DNA of 64,000 bases. It comes from Distichodus sexfasciatus. Lineage: Eukaryota > Chordata > Actinopteri > Characiformes > Distichodontidae. The notes beneath the pieces were generated by a model. The model searched no databases. It was not told the DNA's origin and saw only the letters and a program-made list of their open reading frames with translations. A program made the translations under genes and the position numbers. This document shows positions 34,549-45,710 of the stretch, one piece after another. The stretch is taken from assembly GCA_032718565.1 (NCBI GenBank), contig JAVGVS010000404.1, forward strand, positions 264,135-328,134. The letters are read 5' to 3'. Position 1 is the stretch's first letter. Every line of letters starts with the position of its first letter.

Positions 34549-35295
34549 ATGGACTCGGACGTTCTCTTGGAGGCTCTCTCCGCGCTGACCGGCTCCGAGG
34601 TGAAGAACTCGGACTCGGATTCGAGCGGTTTGGACGCCGCGAAGCTCACGGTTCACAACTTCGTCTCGTCGGCACTGCTGCCGCTGGTGCTGTGTAAAGA
34701 CGAACCCGAAACCGAACCCGAACCAGAACCCGAACCGGAGCTGCACGTTAACTTGAAGAAGTTTCTCCACACGGGTTACAACTACGACTTCAGGAACATG
34801 CGCGACTCCGAGGCGTGTTCCCGCGGCGGGGAGCCGTACACGCGGCCGTGCGGCTGGTACCGGTTCGCGCTGCGGGTTTTGGGTCAGTACCCGGACGGGA
34901 ACGCGTGGCTGGGGTCGGGGGGATGGAGGAGCGGCTCGGTGGAGGGAGAGTGGCCGGTGTCGTATCACGGTACCGGGAGAGACGGAGCGGACCCGGGAGA
35001 CGCGCGCCACGCACAGGGCGATTACGGCATTTACTCCACGCCGGACATCAAGATGGCCGAGCAGAACCCATACATGCACAAGGAGTTCACGTCGAAGAAG
35101 ACGGGCAAGAGTTACAGCGTCATGATGCAGAACCGCATCAACCCTCAGGAGAGAGTGGTGAAGAACGACAAGATCTGGCTGGTGAAAATCCCCGTGGAGC
35201 TGTACGGCCTAGACGAGGACAAGAGGAGGGAGCAGATGAGGAACATCGTGGAGAAATCCATCCGGCCCTACGGAATCCTGCTGAAGGAGAACTAG
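34549..35295 (+). CDS. ART/PARP-like single-exon protein, array member 1
   Basis: Intact 248-residue intronless ORF; I do not recognise a characterised protein. The start at 34549 (MDSDVLLEALSALTG) is chosen over the in-frame ATG at 34495 because the relatives start MD.E.LKEI. Layout: conserved N-terminal helix-like segment (1-45), an acidic Glu-Pro repeat linker (52-65), NYDFRN (78-83), RGGEPYTRP.GWYRFALRVLG (92-112), GEWPVSYHGT (133-142), GDYGIYSTPDIKMAEQ (157-172), MMQNRINP (192-199) and a C-terminal RPYGILLKEN. HGT followed by GIYSTP resembles motifs 1 and 2 of PARP-type ADP-ribosyltransferases, with H140 the candidate NAD-binding His. That function is inference. Codons are GC-rich compared with its AT-rich surroundings and with the later copies. 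Its 3' flank (36225-36420) recurs at 50700-50880, tying it to the array. Confidence 0.75.
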   Translation: MDSDVLLEALSALTGSEVKNSDSDSSGLDAAKLTVHNFVSSALLPLVLCKDEPETEPEPEPEPELHVNLKKFLHTGYNYDFRNMRDSEACSRGGEPYTRPCGWYRFALRVLGQYPDGNAWLGSGGWRSGSVEGEWPVSYHGTGRDGADPGDARHAQGDYGIYSTPDIKMAEQNPYMHKEFTSKKTGKSYSVMMQNRINPQERVVKNDKIWLVKIPVELYGLDEDKRREQMRNIVEKSIRPYGILLKEN

Positions 35296-36611
35296 AACCA
35301 ACACGACAACATCTCACCAAACCTTTCCACCAAGGTCTCCTTTAACGACTTTTTCTCTCACAACAAACACTGATTCTCAACTTCAACAGACTAATTTCAG
35401 TGTTTTCTAAATCCATCTACTTCATCTGTGACTTATAAACTTTGCTTTTAAATCTGATTCTAATGGTGATTTATGACTGCTTCTACGCCATCCTGCTGAA
35501 GGAAAACTTTAACAGCATTATCTCTCACACCAAACATGATTAACCATTAACACCGATTCTCAACTACACCAAACGGACGACAAAAGTACACTGTTAAAAA
35601 AATATCCTCCAGAATCCAACAAATGAAAGTGAAAGTAAAAAGTAAAACCAGTACTGGCCCAAGGCAAACGCAAATTAAGCAGCTGCTTGAGGACCCCATG
35701 CTACCAGTGCGCTTGAAATGTCAAGACAACGTGTTTTTAAAAAATAACATTGAGGTGATGGTGACGGCCTCAAATGAAATTCTGCTTAGGGCTCCATAAA
35801 GGCTTGAGCTGACCCCGAGTAGAACAATCTCTAATTTCAGGTTTTTTAGTTTCATCTACTTCATCTAACTTTAGAGGAGTCACTTATAAACGTTGCTTTT
35901 AAATCTAATTCTCATTGTGATTTACGAATGAAAGATTATACTCCACTTCCTAAAACTCAGTTGAAATTAATGATATTATTTAGTGATCACTGCTAATCGG
36001 CTGCTCTGAGGTCACCTTGTTGATTTTCTCAAACATTAGAAAAGGGGAGGATAAGGACACATTGTGCTGTAAATATTTGTTTTAAGCACTGATTCCTGGG
36101 ACATAACTTTGATTTTTTTTTCAATACAATGTATTAATGATTACTAAATAAAATGTAAAATATGACAAATGCTGTATTTGATAAACTGTACTCATTACTG
36201 TACTCGGATTGCTGATTATATATATATGAGTTTTAGCCTCACTTTGACCACTCTGAGAGCAGCCTGTGTTCCACCAAGACTCTGACCACATTATGCTCCA
36301 CAAAAATAATTAGGGGGAATCCCATTTCACCCCTTGGTCCTACGCTTTAGCACTACTCCTTGGCCCTTGGCATGGGTTCAAATCTATGAAATGGGACACC
36401 CCTTCATGAACGTGATACGTCATTAATCTGTGTGAATTTTACGCAGGCAGATGTAATGTATTTTTGCTGGATCGACTTAAGGCGAGCTAGACCCTCTATA
36501 AAACATACCAAAACATCTTTAATAGTGCCGTTACAGAAGAAATACAAGTCATTCAGTAATGAAACTTCTCAACGGTGGAGATGCGTTCTAATCGAGGACA
36601 AGAGTGAGAAA
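35296..36611. other. 3' flank of array member 1
   Basis: AT-rich non-coding DNA. The segment after 35470 repeats the 3' end loosely (CATCCTGCTGAAGGAAAACT near 35489). The segment 36225-36420 is shared with 50700-50880. An ISRE-like TGAAAGTGAAAGTAAAA lies at about 35623-35640. No gene is visible. Confidence 0.5.
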
Positions 36612-36613
36612 TA

Positions 36614-38232
36614 CAGTTGTGTTCAAAATAATAGCAGTCTGACATCACTAACCTGATCAATCACTATTTTTGATAGAAATTATATTTCTACATCGCAAAT
36701 AGTTTATTAGTAGGTGTAGTAGAGTATTAGAAAACCAACAGACCCAACGACTATGACATGAATGCTGCTGATTCTGTGTAATTGAATCATTCATTGAAAG
36801 GGGGCTCCAGGGTTCGTGTTCAAATTAATAGCAGGGTGGAGTTTAATTAGTGAGGTCATTCATTCTGTGAAAAAACAGGTGTCAATTACTGCCCTTATTT
36901 AAGGAAAGAAGGCAGCAAGTATTGTCCATGCTGGATATAGTGCTTTTCTCTCTAAAAAAAAATCAGAGTAAAATGGGTCGTTTGGGGTCGACATTGTTCA
37001 GAAGAACAGCGCACTTGGATTAAAAAGTTGATTGGAGAGGAGAAAACATATAAAGAAGTGCAGAAAATGATGGGCTGCTCAGCTAAAATGATCTCAAATG
37101 CTTTAAAATGGCAACCAAAACTTGAAAGACATGGAAGAAAAAGGAAAACTACCATTCGAATGGATCGAAGAATAGTCAGAATGGTGAAGACTCGGCCAAT
37201 GATCATCTCCAGGAAAACCAAAGAAGATCTTAAGTTACCTGTGAGTACTGTTACCATTAGAAGACGTCCATGTGAAGCCAAGCTATCAGCAAGAAGCCCC
37301 CGCAGAGTCCCATTGTTGAAAAAAAGACATGCTGAAGAGGTTAAAATTTGCAAAAGAACACATTGACTGGCCTCAAGAGAAATGGCACAACCAAGATTGT
37401 TCTTTTTGGGTCTTGGGGCCGCAGACGACCCCCAAACACTTTGAGTTCGAGCCACAGCACACTGTGAAGAAAGTGAATGGTGGCACAAGCATCATGATAT
37501 GGGGATGTTTCTCATACTATGGTATCGGGCCTATTTATCGCATACCAGGGATCATGGATCTGTTTAAATACATAAAAATTCTTGAAGAGGTCATGTTGCC
37601 TTATGCTGAAGAGGAAATGCCTTTGAAATGGGTGTTTCAACAAGACAACGACCCCAAACACACCAGTAAATGAGCAACATCTTGGCTCCAGACCAACAAG
37701 ATTGATGTTATGGAGTGGCCAGCCCAATCCCTGGACCTTAATCCAATAGAGAGCTTGTGGGGTGACGTCAAAAATGCAGTTTCTGAGGCAAATTCAAGAA
37801 ATGCAGAAGAATTGTGGAATGTTGTCCAATCATCCTGGGCTGGAATACCTGTTCACAGGCGCCAGAAGTTGAGTCCATGCAACACAGATGTGCAACAGTT
37901 CTCAGAAACAGTGGTTATACAACTAAATATTAGTTAAGGTATTCAAAGAAAAGCAAAATCTTGAAACATTTTCAGTTCATACAATGAATGTTTGAGTTTG
38001 TAAAGAAGAATGCAGACACTGCTTTTTTTTTTTTTTGAACAGCCTATTATTCCCTTTTATTAACTTCCTGTAAAAGAATAACTAAATTGATTATTTTTGC
38101 CTTATGTTTTGAATTGGGTGGAGTGTGCAGTATTCACAGTGCATTTGTGTGTATGAAAATAAAAGCTATGTTAAGGATTTTGAGCTTTATTCAGTTTTTT
38201 TAAACATACTGCTATTATTCTGAACACAACTG
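36614..38232 (+). mobile_element. Tc1/mariner-type DNA transposon
   Basis: Inverted terminal repeats of about 24 bases (CAGTTGTGTTCAAAATAATA at the left; the right end is the complement TATTATTCTGAACACAACTG) are flanked by TA at 36612-36613 and 38233-38234, the expected Tc1 target duplication. Its transposase is broken. Confidence 0.9.
36974..37937 (+). pseudogene. Tc1-like transposase, inactivated
   Basis: DDE transposase of the Tc1 group, which cuts and pastes the element at TA sites. Pieces visible in several frames: a helix-turn-helix DNA-binding part (37028-37366), a catalytic part with MIWGCFSYYG and FQQDNDPKHTSK (37329-37673, carrying the second Asp), and the end with SLDLNPIESLW (37710-37937, carrying the Glu). 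In-frame stops and at least two frameshifts separate them, so no protein can be made. Confidence 0.85.
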
Positions 38233-38559
38233 TATACACACACACAGACACACACACAATGTGTTCAACATTGAAGTTCATATTAGGCTTCTCGTGTGTT
38301 TTTTAGACTTTTATGTGATGCTTTTTAAATGGCTGAAGTTATTTTAACACAAGGACTGGTCTAACATCGAGTTATTCTACAGATAATGGAATAAGAATGG
38401 ACATGATCAAGGCCAACCGCAAATATAAGGATTATAGCAGGAGTGCAGTAGAATGAATACTAAACATCTTTAGTATTAGTAGTAGTAACGTCTTTCATTA
38501 AGTAAAGTTACTCATTGGTCAAATACCCTGCCATGACCTTCATCCCAATTCTGACTCAA

Positions 38560-38564
38560 ACTCC

Positions 38565-38632
<68 letters not shown>
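38560..38632 (+). repeat. (CA)n microsatellite
   Basis: More than 30 uninterrupted CA units immediately upstream of an array relic. Confidence 0.95.
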
Positions 38633-38634
<2 letters not shown>

Positions 38635-38640
38635 AACAAC

Positions 38641-38840
38641 CAGGGCTACTCTAATGTCTGTGAGGAGCTGCTCAATGCCCTTTCTACTGATGAAGCTACA
38701 CAGCTTCCTTTTACAGTAGATGACATGAGGCAGCAGCTGAGATGGTGCAAAGGCTATGACTGTGACTTCAGAAATGACTCTTCAACGTGTGAGGTGGGGA
38801 ACTGTACAAACGACCACGTGGCTGACAATGACAAATGTTG
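38641..38840 (+). pseudogene. ART-like array relic 2a
   Basis: A short frame contains GYDCDFRNDSSTCE, corresponding to the family's DYDFRNFSG..CERGGE region, then shifts frame (GNCTNDH matches the shifted reading of the copy at 62700). N-terminal and catalytic parts are missing. Confidence 0.55.
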
Positions 38841-38851
38841 AAGCTTTTGAG

Positions 38852-39001
38852 ATGGAACAAGAAATTCTCTCTGCTGTTAGAGGAACTACAGTGAAGGAAC
38901 AAAGCCTAAGGGAGAAAACAGCGTTGAACTGACGTGGCACAATTTTCTCTCACCTGCTCTGCTCTCTGCTTTACATACTCCCCCACACATACAGGTTTAA
39001 C
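38852..39001 (+). pseudogene. ART-like array relic 2b, N-terminal part
   Basis: Starts ATGGAACAAGAAATTCTCTC, the family's start (ME.EIL.A..GTTVKE), and continues to a segment like NFLSPALLSALH with one in-frame stop. It ends where an RTE-like LINE has inserted. Confidence 0.65.
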
Positions 39002-39016
39002 AGGTAACTAATTGCT

Positions 39017-41370
39017 TCTTCTTCTTCTTCCTCTCTCGGCTTTTCCCTTCAGGGGTCGCCACAGCAAATCATCTGTCTCCATCTAGTCCTATCCTCTGCA
39101 TCCTCTACCCTCACACCAACTAACTTCATGTCCTCTTTCACCACATCCATAAATCTCCTTTTTGGTCTTCCTCTCAGCCTCCGGCCTGGTGGCTCCAACC
39201 TCAACATCCTTCTACCTATGTACTCATTGTCTCTCCTCTGGACGTGTCCAAACCATCTCAGTCTGGCCTCTGACTCTGACTTTATCTCCAAAACATCTAA
39301 CATGAGCTGTCCCTCTGATGAACTCATTCCTGATCCTATCCATCCTTGTCATTCCCAAAGAGAACCTCAACATCTTGAGCTCTGCAACCTCCAGTTCTGC
39401 CTCCTGTCTTTTCCTCATTGGCACTGCCTCCAAACCATACAACATCGCTGGTCTCACTCTTGTACACCTTTCCTTTCATTCTTGCTGAAACCCTTTTATC
39501 GCACATCACACCTGACACTTTTCTCCACCCATTCCAACCTGCTTGCACACGCTTCTTCACCTCTTTTCCACTCTCTCCGTTGCTTAGACCCTAAGTACTT
39601 GAAGTCCTCTACCTTCTTTACTTCTACTCCCTGTAACCTCACTGTTCCACTTGTGCCCCTCTCATTTACACACATGTATTCTGTCTTGCTGCGACTAATC
39701 TTCATTCCTCTCTTCTCCAGCACATATCTCCACCTCTCTAGCCTTTCCTCTACCTGCGCCCTGCTCTCACTGCAGATCACAGTGTCATCTGCAAACATCA
39801 TAGTCCATGGAGACTCCTGTCTAACATCATCTGTCAGCCTGTCCATCACCAAAGCAAACAAGAAGGGGCTTAGAGCCGATCCTTGGTGCAGTCCCACCTG
39901 GTGCAATCAGGCCTCGCCAACCTGTACAAATCATTTTCTCCCTCTTTACTGTCCAACCTAGCATACAGGTCATCATACACCCTTTGTTTGGCCTTTGCCA
40001 CCTCTACCTTCACCATACGCTGCATCTCCCTGTACTCCTGTCTACTCTTCGCAGTCCTCTTAGTGTCCCACTTCTTCTTCGCTAACTTCTTTCTCTGTAT
40101 ATGGTCCTGGACTTTTTCGTTCTACCACCAAGCCTCCTTATCTACTTTACTCCTTCGAGATGACACACCAAGTACCTTCCTACCCGTCTCCCTAATCACA
40201 TTAGCTGTATCTGTCCAATCATCTGGGAGCACCTCCTGGCCACCAAGAGCCTGTCTCAACTCCTCCCTGAAAACCTCGCAACACTCTTCTTTTTTCAGCT
40301 TCCACCACCTGGTCCTCTGCTCCACCTTTGTTTTCTTCATCTTCCTCACCATCACTTTCATCCTACAGACCACCATCCTATGCTGTCTCGCTACACTCTC
40401 ACCTACCACTACCTTGCAGTCACTAATCTCCTTCAAATTATAACGTCTACATAAGATGTAGTCCACCTGTGTGCTCCTCCCTCCACTCTTATACGTCACC
40501 CTATCTTCCTGCCTCTTCTGGAAGAAAGTATTTACAACAGCCATTTCCATCATTTTCGCAAAGTCTACCACCATCTGTCCCTCCTCGTTCCTATCCTGGA
40601 TACCAAACCTGCCCATCACTTCCTCATCACCTCTGTTCCCTTCACCAACATGTTCGTTAAAGTCTGCACCAATTACCACTTTCTCAACTCTGGGGATACG
40701 CTGCATCAAATCATCTAGCTCACTCCAGAAATTCTGCTTCTCTTCTAGCTCACATCCTACCTGTGGGGCATAACAACATTGATCATTACTCCTTCAACTT
40801 CAAGCTTCAGACTCATCAGCCTATCTGACACTCTGTTCACTTACAGAATGTTCCTAACAAACTCCTCCTTCAGGATAACTCCTACTCCATTTCTCTTTCC
40901 ATCTCCACCATGGTAGAACAACTTAAACCCTTCTCCTAAACTTCTAGCCTTGCTACCTTTCCACCTGGTCTCCTGAACACACAGAATATCCACCTTCCTT
41001 GTCTGCATCATGTCCACCAGCTCTCTAGCTTTACCTGTCATAGTTCCAACATTCAAAGTCCCTACTTTCAGTTCCACACTCTTGCCTTTCCTCTTCTCTC
41101 GCTGCCTACGCACACGCCTTCCTCCTCTCCTCCATCGACCAACAGTAGCTCAATTTCCACCAGCACCCTGTAGGTCAACAGCCCAGTGGTGGTCATTGTT
41201 AACCCGGGCCTCGACCGATCCGGTATGAAATCTCCGTTTGTGATTCGCATGTTCGATTTGGCTTAGGTTTTACTTCGGATGCCCTTCCTAACACAACCCT
41301 CTGCATTTAATCCGGACTTGGGACCGGCACAAGGAATCACTGGCTTGTGACCTCTTATGGTTGCATTAAT
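39017..41370 (-). pseudogene. RTE/Expander-like LINE, internally deleted
   Basis: Non-LTR retrotransposon on the minus strand. The endonuclease part (41113 down to about 40122) has TLNVGTM, CVQETRWKG, VIGADFNEHVGEG and QVDYILCRR. The reverse-transcriptase part (39906 to 39049) has MMFADDTVICSES and the C-terminal LRWFGHVQRRD. Most of the N-terminal RT is missing near 39900-39910, where the two parts join abruptly. The 3' end carries a GAA-rich tail (39017-39030 on plus as TTC repeats). A 15-base target duplication AGGT[AC]ACTAATTGCT flanks it (39002-39016, 41371-41385). Clade assignment is moderate. Confidence 0.85.
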
Positions 41371-41660
41371 AGGTCACTAATTGCTGATTCCGGTTAAACT
41401 GGTTTGGCTGATGTAGAGAAGGTGATCTTATTTAAATGACTTTAAATATTTCTTTAAATACAATCTATTAATGATGACAAATAAAATTTAAAATGTGACA
41501 AAAATACGGCACTTACAATACGGTTGTGTGTATCCCTTCTTTGGAACACATCTGTTACTATGATGAGGGGCTTTCTCCAAGAGGTGTTTGAGAAATTCAC
41601 TCATTGAGGGTGTAACTACAAGACCAAATAAGGTCAGGTGCCAGGTGAGGAATAAATCCT

Positions 41661-41670
41661 GAAATAGAAA
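41661..41670 (+). promoter_or_regulatory. IRF/ISRE-like element of array relic 3
   Basis: GAAATAGAAA fits the IRF composite GAAANNGAAA and is followed by AAGTGAAAGC. It lies about 45 bases before the TATA box at 41714. Confidence 0.4.
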
Positions 41671-41713
41671 AGTGAAAGCAAAATGTTCTGGGTGGAGACA
41701 GCTGCTCTACATA

Positions 41714-41721
41714 TATATAAA
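41714..41721 (+). promoter_or_regulatory. TATA box of array relic 3
   Basis: TATATAAA, followed by a leader (AACAGTGCAACAGCAGACA...) homologous to that of the other copies and by the start codon 82 bases further on. Confidence 0.65.
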
Positions 41722-41802
41722 GGCATTGGATTTGTTTAACAGTGCAACAGCAGACAGGAGTTTATTCTCTAGTTACTGGAAGAGACACACGAAGCATTTA
41801 AG

Positions 41803-42235
41803 ATGGATAGAGAACTTCTGAAGGAAATTTTCTCTACCATCAATGGGGCTGTTGTGGACAGTTATAAAGGCAGGAGACAGAGCTCTACTGAGGTGCACAA
41901 TTTTATGACATCTGCTCTGCTTTCTGCGTTGCATTCTCATTCTCAAGTTCACCAGGTCTGGTTCTTCCTTTGACACCAACTGATGAGGGCGAAGCTGATG
42001 TTGTAGGTGGTTGTGCAGGCACTGCACTGATTAAAGAATTTGCTAATCTGGACGATTTCTACGATCCAAAGTTTGACCGTGACTTCAGAAACTTCAGAGG
42101 CTCTACTACGTGTGAGCGAGGCGGGGAGCCATACACACTGAATGTGAATGTCTGACTGAATGGCTGAATGTTACGCAAAACCATTTCAGTCAAGGAAAGG
42201 GAAGAGAAATGGAACCGCAGCAAATGCTGACCAGA
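41803..42235 (+). pseudogene. ART-like array relic 3
   Basis: Starts MDRELLKEIFSTINGAVV and retains STEVHNFM..ALLSALH, then shifts frame. A second frame carries DDFYDPKFDRDFRNFRGSTTCERGGEPYT and stops. A third (from 42160) carries a piece like YAKPFQS. The part with the HGT and GIYSTP motifs is deleted. A further scrap (YAKPFQS and MLQNRI-like) lies at 42637-42706. Confidence 0.75.
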
Positions 42236-42719
42236 TTAACATCATTTTACATCAAGTTATTATTTTTGCAGGCTTGAAGCTGAACAAGAATACACTTATA
42301 TTAGCAGAAGCACAAAGCATTGGAATGGGTTTTGCAGGAGTTTTATCATTTTTGAGTATCACTATCAGCTGCCAGGTTTCATATCAGCTTCACTTTGTCT
42401 CTGTTTTAGGGTTGTTTTTCTTGTTTGCATGTAAAGACTTCATGTAGTGTACAAGTTAAACCCTGCAGCACTATAGAAGACAATGTGCACTATTCCTCAG
42501 TTACAAACAAAACGTTTATTTAGTTCTGCTTAGTACATCAGCAATCCAAGTGTGAAGAGTACAGTTTTATAAAATACAACATTTGTCATATTTTACATTT
42601 TATTTAGTTAATAGATTATATTTAAATGTAGATAATGTTACGCAAAACCATTTCAGTCAAGGAAAGGGAAGAGATACACAGTCATGTTGCAAAACAGAAT
42701 AACTTTCATTACTTTGAAA

Positions 42720-43130
42720 ATATGTGTGATTAAATTACAGTTACTTTCAGGAAATATTCAGGATTACAGTTTCAGTTACATCTCAGTATCTTCTGCAGAA
42801 ACACTGGCTTTATGTAACAGTCTGATGCTACATGTCTAATTGGTTCTCTTATCATGTTGCAAATTCAAACTTATGATAAAGAACCAATTGAACATATCGA
42901 ATAGTATCAGACTTTCAGCTGTAAATGGATGTTATTACAGAAGAAAAAATAGCAAAAACAATAATATTATTAAACATAAAGCCAATGTTCTGCAGAAATG
43001 CAGATGTAACTGAAACTGTAATCTCGAATATTTCCTGAAAGTAACACAACAATTTAATCACACTTTTTTCAAAGTAATGAAAGTTATTCGCAACATTAAA
43101 AACATTACATACAAGACAAGAAAATAAAAA
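42720..43130. mobile_element. hAT-like element fragment
   Basis: The sequence matches the interior of the hAT-like element at 53694-54550 (words such as CTGAAACTGTAATC and ATTTCCTGAAAGTAAC), on both sides of a small inverted repeat. No intact ends. Confidence 0.45.
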
Positions 43131-43205
43131 CTGAAAAATTAAGAGCCCAATAAAAAATTGTTGGTCATATAAGAAAATAACACTATACACTTTATTATAG
43201 TTATA

Positions 43206-43675
43206 CACTGCAAAAAGAAAAATAAAAAATAATATATTTTTTAAAAATAAGAAAAAATTTACTATTTTTGGGAGAAAAATACTTATTTCAAGCTAAATTA
43301 TCTGCCAGTGCAGCAAGAAAATTGCACTTGCTAAGATTTCTTAAAACAAAAGAAAAAAAAATACTCCAAAGACTAAGCATACACAACAATTAAGCAGAGA
43401 ATATATAGTTTTTTCTCCAATTCTCTTGAAACAAGTAAAATATGCTTACAGTCTGCCTGTTAGCACAACTCCTTTACCAATGTGGTTGTTTAAGAAAAAA
43501 CACTCCAAAATTAGTTGTATTAGCTAGGTAGGATAACTCAAGATACATTTTCTTGAAACAAGTCAAATAATCTAAACAATGTTCAGTCTTACCAAGAAAA
43601 TAAAGCCAAAAAAATGGTGTAACAAGATTAAAATGCTGAATTCAAGTCAATTACACTTTTTTATTTTTTGCAGTG
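43206..43675. mobile_element. MITE with CACTGCAAAAA ends
   Basis: The left end CACTGCAAAAA and right end TTTTTTGCAGTG are inverted repeats flanked by TA on both sides (43204-43205, 43676-43677), as in mariner-type elements. AT-rich and non-coding. Confidence 0.7.
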
Positions 43676-44122
43676 TAGATGAGTTTTAGCGTCACTTGAC
43701 CACTCCGAGAGCAGCCCGTGTGTCCTCAAGACTCTGTTACTTATATTATATATTGATCTCCCAAAATTTTTTCAACTAAACAGATACAGACTGAACTGGA
43801 TATGTAACTAATGAATAAGAACTGTACAAAGGACTTAAGTTTTTAAAATACTGACCCCCAGTTTATATGAATCACACTTTCAGAATCTTAGTAAATAAAT
43901 TCAACGAAAGGACTAGATTTCACAACATAATTAAGAATCCCAGGAAAGCTTTGAAATGCGGAAGTATGTGGGGTTCTGTAGAACTGGAGTGTCTACTTGG
44001 TCCCAACACTTTGTTTCCTTTTCAGAGACTCAAGGAAGAGTGGAAATCCCCTCAGTAAGGCGATATCTGGAAGAATGAATGACAGGAAACCGAAGACGGA
44101 AGTAAAGTTCTGCTGCTCTGCA

Positions 44123-44130
44123 TATATAAA
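44123..44130 (+). promoter_or_regulatory. TATA box of array relic 4
   Basis: TATATAAA preceded by GGAAGTAAAGTTCTGCTGCTC, as at 57507. Confidence 0.6.
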
Positions 44131-44211
44131 GACTTGATTTGTGAAACGGCACCACGGCGGACAGAAGTTTCTTCTCTAGAAGCTGAAAAAGACACGTTGA
44201 AGCTTTCAAAA

Positions 44212-44910
44212 TGGATGAGGAACTTCTGAAGGAGATTCTCGCTGCTCTCATAGGAACTACTGTGAAGGAACATACAGAACCTCGTGGAGAGAACAGTGTC
44301 GAACTGACGACTGACAATTTTCTCAAACATACTCTGCTTCCCGCTCGCGTGCTATAGAACAAAAGCCTGTCGCCGTGCCACCAGAAATGTATGTCAAGCT
44401 GGACGATTTCCACGATCCAGACTTCGACTATGACTTCAGAAACTTTTCAGGCCCTATTACATGTGGCGGCGAGAGGCGATACCTGCGACCTGGGCTAGTG
44501 CGCCCTACGCCTGAGTTCTGGGTAAATGCCGGATGGAGACACATGGCTGGGCAGTGAGGGGTGGAGGGAGTACTCTGTGGACGGCGAGTGGCCGGTTTCC
44601 TATCACGGAACCAGCCTAGAGAGCTGAGATTGTTAATACAGAGCTGGCCCTGGTGCTATACGGGAAGGAATCTACTCACTCCCAGAATGTCTCTGTGGCT
44701 GAAGGTTACACATACGGCAAGCAGTTTAATTCAAAGAACGGGAAGAGGTACGAAATCATGCTGCAAAACAGAATCAACCCAAAGTACAGGAAAATCTGTG
44801 AGAGACAGGACTATTGGCTCATCCCGATTCCTGAAGGAACCTCTGACCAGGACGAGGAGGACATTGTAGAGAAAGCCATCGCCCATACGGCATCGTGGTG
44901 AAAGAGGTGT
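44212..44910 (+). pseudogene. ART-like array relic 4
   Basis: Near-copy of the intact gene at 57594. Start MDEELLKEILAAL. One missing base near 44344 breaks the frame. The region corresponding to RGGETYTRPQGWYRYAL is garbled by several small indels (44463-44520). The stretch between HGT and GIYST is shortened (44625-44690). The last part (QFNSKNGKRYEIMLQNRINP to the end) is nearly identical to the intact copy except one missing base near 44881. The pattern of scattered small losses could also be consensus error. Confidence 0.8.
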
Positions 44911-45710
44911 AATCTCCAGAACATCTCACGCTGTGCTTTGATATTTCAGCTGTAATCAAAATCTCTCATAAATTGTGTGAAGTAAAATAATGGCAAATGC
45001 TGTGTTTTATAAAAGTTAATAAAATGCAGTTGGATTGCTGATGCATTAAGTGAATCTTTTGTTTTTGACGGGAGAATAATGTATGTTCATTTCTGTAGTG
45101 CTACAGGGTTTAGCTTTGCTTAACACATTTTAACACGCTTCATGAAAATATTTTGTAGAAAAAAAATCACATTGACATTCATTGCATTTGCTTGAACACT
45201 CTTATCTTATGGAGCGACTTCAAATTTTCTTCATCTCAGACCCCGGCGGTTAAGGGTCATGCTCGGGACCCACTGATGGTAGTTTGTTGAAAATGTCTTG
45301 ACTTTGCTCCTCTTTATAATGATTCTTCAATAATTAATTAAAATGAATAGACAAAAACCACTTTTATTTTATTAACCATTAATCATTTAGTTATTTTGAA
45401 GGTAAATGTAGTAGGTTTAATCACACTTTTCCTCGTCTTCATATAACAAGGAAGCGAGTTCACTAACAATTAGCTCAACTTAACCATATGCAGTAGTTTT
45501 ACGCCTCCCCAAAGCGTCCCAATGTTACTATATCTACTTGATTACTGCACTTTTATGCTACATAAAGCTAAAAAATACGTAAAAGATTTCTACAAGCATA
45601 GTCAGTTTTCATCAGAAATGTGCTGATTTCAAGAGTGTCAGCATTTACACATCAAACTGTGGCCGAATCTGGGTAAGAGCGTCCCTGAACACAACCATAC
45701 CATATAACTT

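Noticed and set aside
39128..40773. Plus-strand frames of 100-277 codons
   Set aside because: They are antisense to the RTE-like LINE, whose minus-strand translation has clear endonuclease and RT motifs.
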